Assembly: GCA_030633015.1 (NCBI GenBank)
Contig: DAOVTR010000083.1
Coordinates: forward strand, 1 to 7,045
Direction of reading: 5' to 3'
Length of the DNA: 7,045 nucleotides
Source of the DNA: Bdellovibrionales bacterium
GTDB taxonomy: Bacteria; Bdellovibrionota; Bacteriovoracia; Bacteriovoracales; Bacteriovoracaceae
Below the pieces are notes generated by a model that was given only the letters and a program-made list of their open reading frames with translations, made no database searches and was not told the origin of the DNA. The position numbers and the translations under genes are program-made. Below, one piece after another: positions 5,860 through 7,045 of this stretch (position 1 is the first letter of the stretch; every line of letters begins with the position of its first letter).

Positions 5860-6225
5860 CTAATCTCTTTTATCGTAATCAATAGCGATTCTAGCAGACT
5901 TACCTGATCTATCTCTAAGATAGTATAATTTAGATCTTCTTGATTTACCTTTTTGAACAATTTTAACATCTTCAACATTTGGTGAATGAAAAGGAAATAC
6001 CCTCTCAACTCCCATGCCATTAGAAACTTTTCTAACTCTAAAATGTCCTTCTAGAGCACTTCTTGACTTAATTGCAATACATACCCCTTGAAAGATTTGA
6101 ATTCGAGTTTTGGCTCCTTCAGTAATCTTTGCGTGAACTGCAATAGTGTCTCCGGTTCTAAATCTTGGAAAAGTTTTGACCTTTTCGCTTAAGTGATCTT
6201 GTTTTACAACATCTACTAAATTCAT
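5860..6225 (-). CDS. rplS: 50S ribosomal protein L19
   Basis: A 121-residue protein, close to the 115 of E. coli L19, which sits at the 30S-50S interface and contributes to intersubunit bridges. Diagnostic stretches are FPRFRTGDTIAVHAKITEGAKTR (19-41), IQIFQGVCIAIKSR (42-55), the GMGVERVFPFHSP block (70-82), and SRRSKLYYLRDRSGKSARI (95-113). The C-terminus adds a short charged tail, DYDKRD. ATG at 6225 has a strong AAGGAG five bases upstream. The gene follows the SPOUT methyltransferase by 68 bp, the longest gap in this operon, and keeps the widespread trmD-rplS linkage. Confidence 0.97.
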   Translation of the reverse strand: MNLVDVVKQDHLSEKVKTFPRFRTGDTIAVHAKITEGAKTRIQIFQGVCIAIKSRSALEGHFRVRKVSNGMGVERVFPFHSPNVEDVKIVQKGKSRRSKLYYLRDRSGKSARIAIDYDKRD

Positions 6226-6230
6226 CTCTA

Positions 6231-6236
6231 CTCCTT
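6231..6236 (-). promoter_or_regulatory. Strong Shine-Dalgarno of rplS
   Basis: AAGGAG on the minus strand, five bases before the ATG. This fits the high translation a ribosomal protein needs compared with its weakly initiated operon neighbours. Confidence 0.8.
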
Positions 6237-6293
6237 AAGTGAGAAATCTTCCCAGAGGTCACATTGACATTCAAAAGATTGAAAAATTTAGAT

Positions 6294-6872
6294 TCAGAGG
6301 CCTCCCCGTAGTCTATCTAAATAGATAGCTACAGCAGATCTGACAGATAAATGATTATAACCACTATCAATTTTTGATTTTAGTGGCACTAACCTATAAT
6401 CCGCATGATCCAATGCAGTGGCGTGCAATCCCCAACCTGTACCAAATAACAGTAAAATAGGCACCTTGTCAATGTTTCTAAGCTTAATCAGGTCATTTTC
6501 TGTGCCATCATAAGTTTCAAAATTTGCACCTGTGACAACTTGAATAGGTCTCCTGTTTTCAATTTCTTCAATCTCATCCATACATTCTTGAATCGTATTT
6601 TTTAAACAAGCAATGGAAAGTGCATTTTGACGATCTGGGTTATAAACCAAGGATTTATCCTCTTTCCAGTGACCCAATATCCTATTAACTAATTTTTGTT
6701 GTTCTTCAAGCGGAGTAATTATAAAATATTTTTTAATTCCGTAGGTTTTACAACTCCTAGCAATATCATGAATATCAAGATTAGTTACAGAGGTTGTTAC
6801 AATTTGATCACGCTTATTTTTTATTGGATGGTGAACAAGACCTAAATATATTTCAAAATTATTTTTCATCAT
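6294..6872 (-). CDS. TrmD-linked SPOUT-family RNA methyltransferase
   Basis: A 192-residue protein of the SAM-dependent RNA methyltransferase family typified by Thermotoga maritima TM1570 (Pfam Methyltrn_RNA_4, from memory). Family blocks are [13 protein letters not shown] (8-20), [31 protein letters not shown] (28-58) and [16 protein letters not shown] (64-79). The SPOUT trefoil-knot cofactor region follows: [12 protein letters not shown] (139-150) and [16 protein letters not shown] (173-188). The substrate base is not known to me; its place between trmD and rplS points to tRNA or rRNA. The start is ATG 6872, which overlaps trmD by 14 bases; the next codon is also ATG (6869) and is equally possible. 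GGA lies 5 and 8 bases upstream of the two, so coupling to trmD translation is likely. E. coli lacks this gene in its trmD operon. Confidence 0.88.
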   Translation of the reverse strand: MMKNNFEIYLGLVHHPIKNKRDQIVTTSVTNLDIHDIARSCKTYGIKKYFIITPLEEQQKLVNRILGHWKEDKSLVYNPDRQNALSIACLKNTIQECMDEIEEIENRRPIQVVTGANFETYDGTENDLIKLRNIDKVPILLLFGTGWGLHATALDHADYRLVPLKSKIDSGYNHLSVRSAVAIYLDRLRGGL

Positions 6873-7045
6873 TTATATCCAATAAATCTGGACGATAAAT
6901 TTTAGTAATTCTTATTTTTTCGTCTCTGTTAAATCTCTTTATTTTTTCATGATCTCCAGACAGTAAAACATCAGGTACTTTCAGACCTTCAAATTGTGCA
7001 GGTCTAGTATATTGAGGGTGCTCCAATAGGCCATCTTCAAAAGAA
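6859..7045 (-). CDS. trmD: tRNA (guanine-N1-)-methyltransferase TrmD, C-terminal 61 residues only
   Basis: The gene enters from the right edge and ends at TAA 6861-6859. TrmD makes m1G37 next to the anticodon, which prevents +1 frameshifting. The visible part begins with [20 protein letters not shown], the linker that carries the proposed catalytic aspartate in the SFxDGLL stretch. It continues with [18 protein letters not shown], the family VPxVLLSGxHxxIxxW region, with Phe in place of the usual Trp. It ends [11 protein letters not shown], so it stops earlier than the E. coli protein, which carries a longer tail. The SAM-binding knot lies outside the window. It overlaps the next gene by 14 bases. 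Confidence 0.95.
   Translation of the reverse strand, partial: SFEDGLLEHPQYTRPAQFEGLKVPDVLLSGDHEKIKRFNRDEKIRITKIYRPDLLDINDEK

Noticed and set aside
5838..6020. 60-codon minus-strand open frame
   Set aside because: It lies inside the 3' half of rplS in a different frame; the L19 reading is unambiguous.
6226..6293. Possible autoregulatory leader structure before rplS
   Set aside because: The only stem I see is 5 bp (TTCAA/TTGAA around 6270-6283). That is not enough to claim a ribosomal-protein leader; covariation in relatives would be needed.
1..7045. Mobile element, tRNA, CRISPR array, toxin-antitoxin or defence genes
   Set aside because: I looked on both strands and saw no cloverleaf sequences, spaced repeats, transposase motifs or terminal repeats. 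All long frames are explained by core genes.

Overview
This is an AT-rich, gene-dense bacterial window made almost entirely of core housekeeping and envelope genes. I saw no mobile elements, RNA genes, CRISPR arrays or prophage signatures. The base composition, the LptD and RNase HII variants, the order trmD / SPOUT RNA methyltransferase / rplS / rnhB / yraN, and a stand-alone STAS protein suggest a Gram-negative of the old 'deltaproteobacteria', most likely the Bdellovibrionota (Bacteriovorax-like). That assignment is inference from protein style and gene order, not from any search.

Right side (4312-7045, minus strand): a tightly packed operon running leftward. It carries the C-terminal end of trmD, a TrmD-linked SPOUT RNA methyltransferase, rplS (ribosomal protein L19), rnhB (RNase HII), a yraN-like PD-(D/E)xK nuclease-fold protein, and an unrecognised small envelope protein with a glycine zipper. 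Most junctions are overlaps or gaps of a few bases, so translational coupling is likely. The exception is a 68-bp leader before rplS, which has a strong Shine-Dalgarno. The unit joins tRNA modification, ribosome assembly and removal of RNA from DNA.

Middle (3799-4321, plus strand): a single STAS-domain protein of the anti-sigma-factor-antagonist type. It has its own extended -10 promoter and a 5'-UTR hairpin. Its stop codon overlaps tail-to-tail with the last gene of the operon on the right. No partner kinase or phosphatase is visible.

Left side (1-3798, minus strand): rsmI (16S rRNA 2'-O-methyltransferase, TTG start), then a metallo-beta-lactamase-fold hydrolase resembling class II cyclic-nucleotide phosphodiesterases, then the first 693 codons of lptD, the outer-membrane LPS translocon, which runs off the left edge. 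A good promoter with an 8-2-8 inverted repeat over its -35 box lies between rsmI and the hydrolase. It may drive the hydrolase and lptD together.

The longest gene-free stretch is 136 bp (3799-3934). I did not find a clearly novel multi-gene system. The items most worth a second look are the operator-like dyad upstream of the hydrolase and lptD, the glycine-zipper protein, and the orphan STAS regulator.
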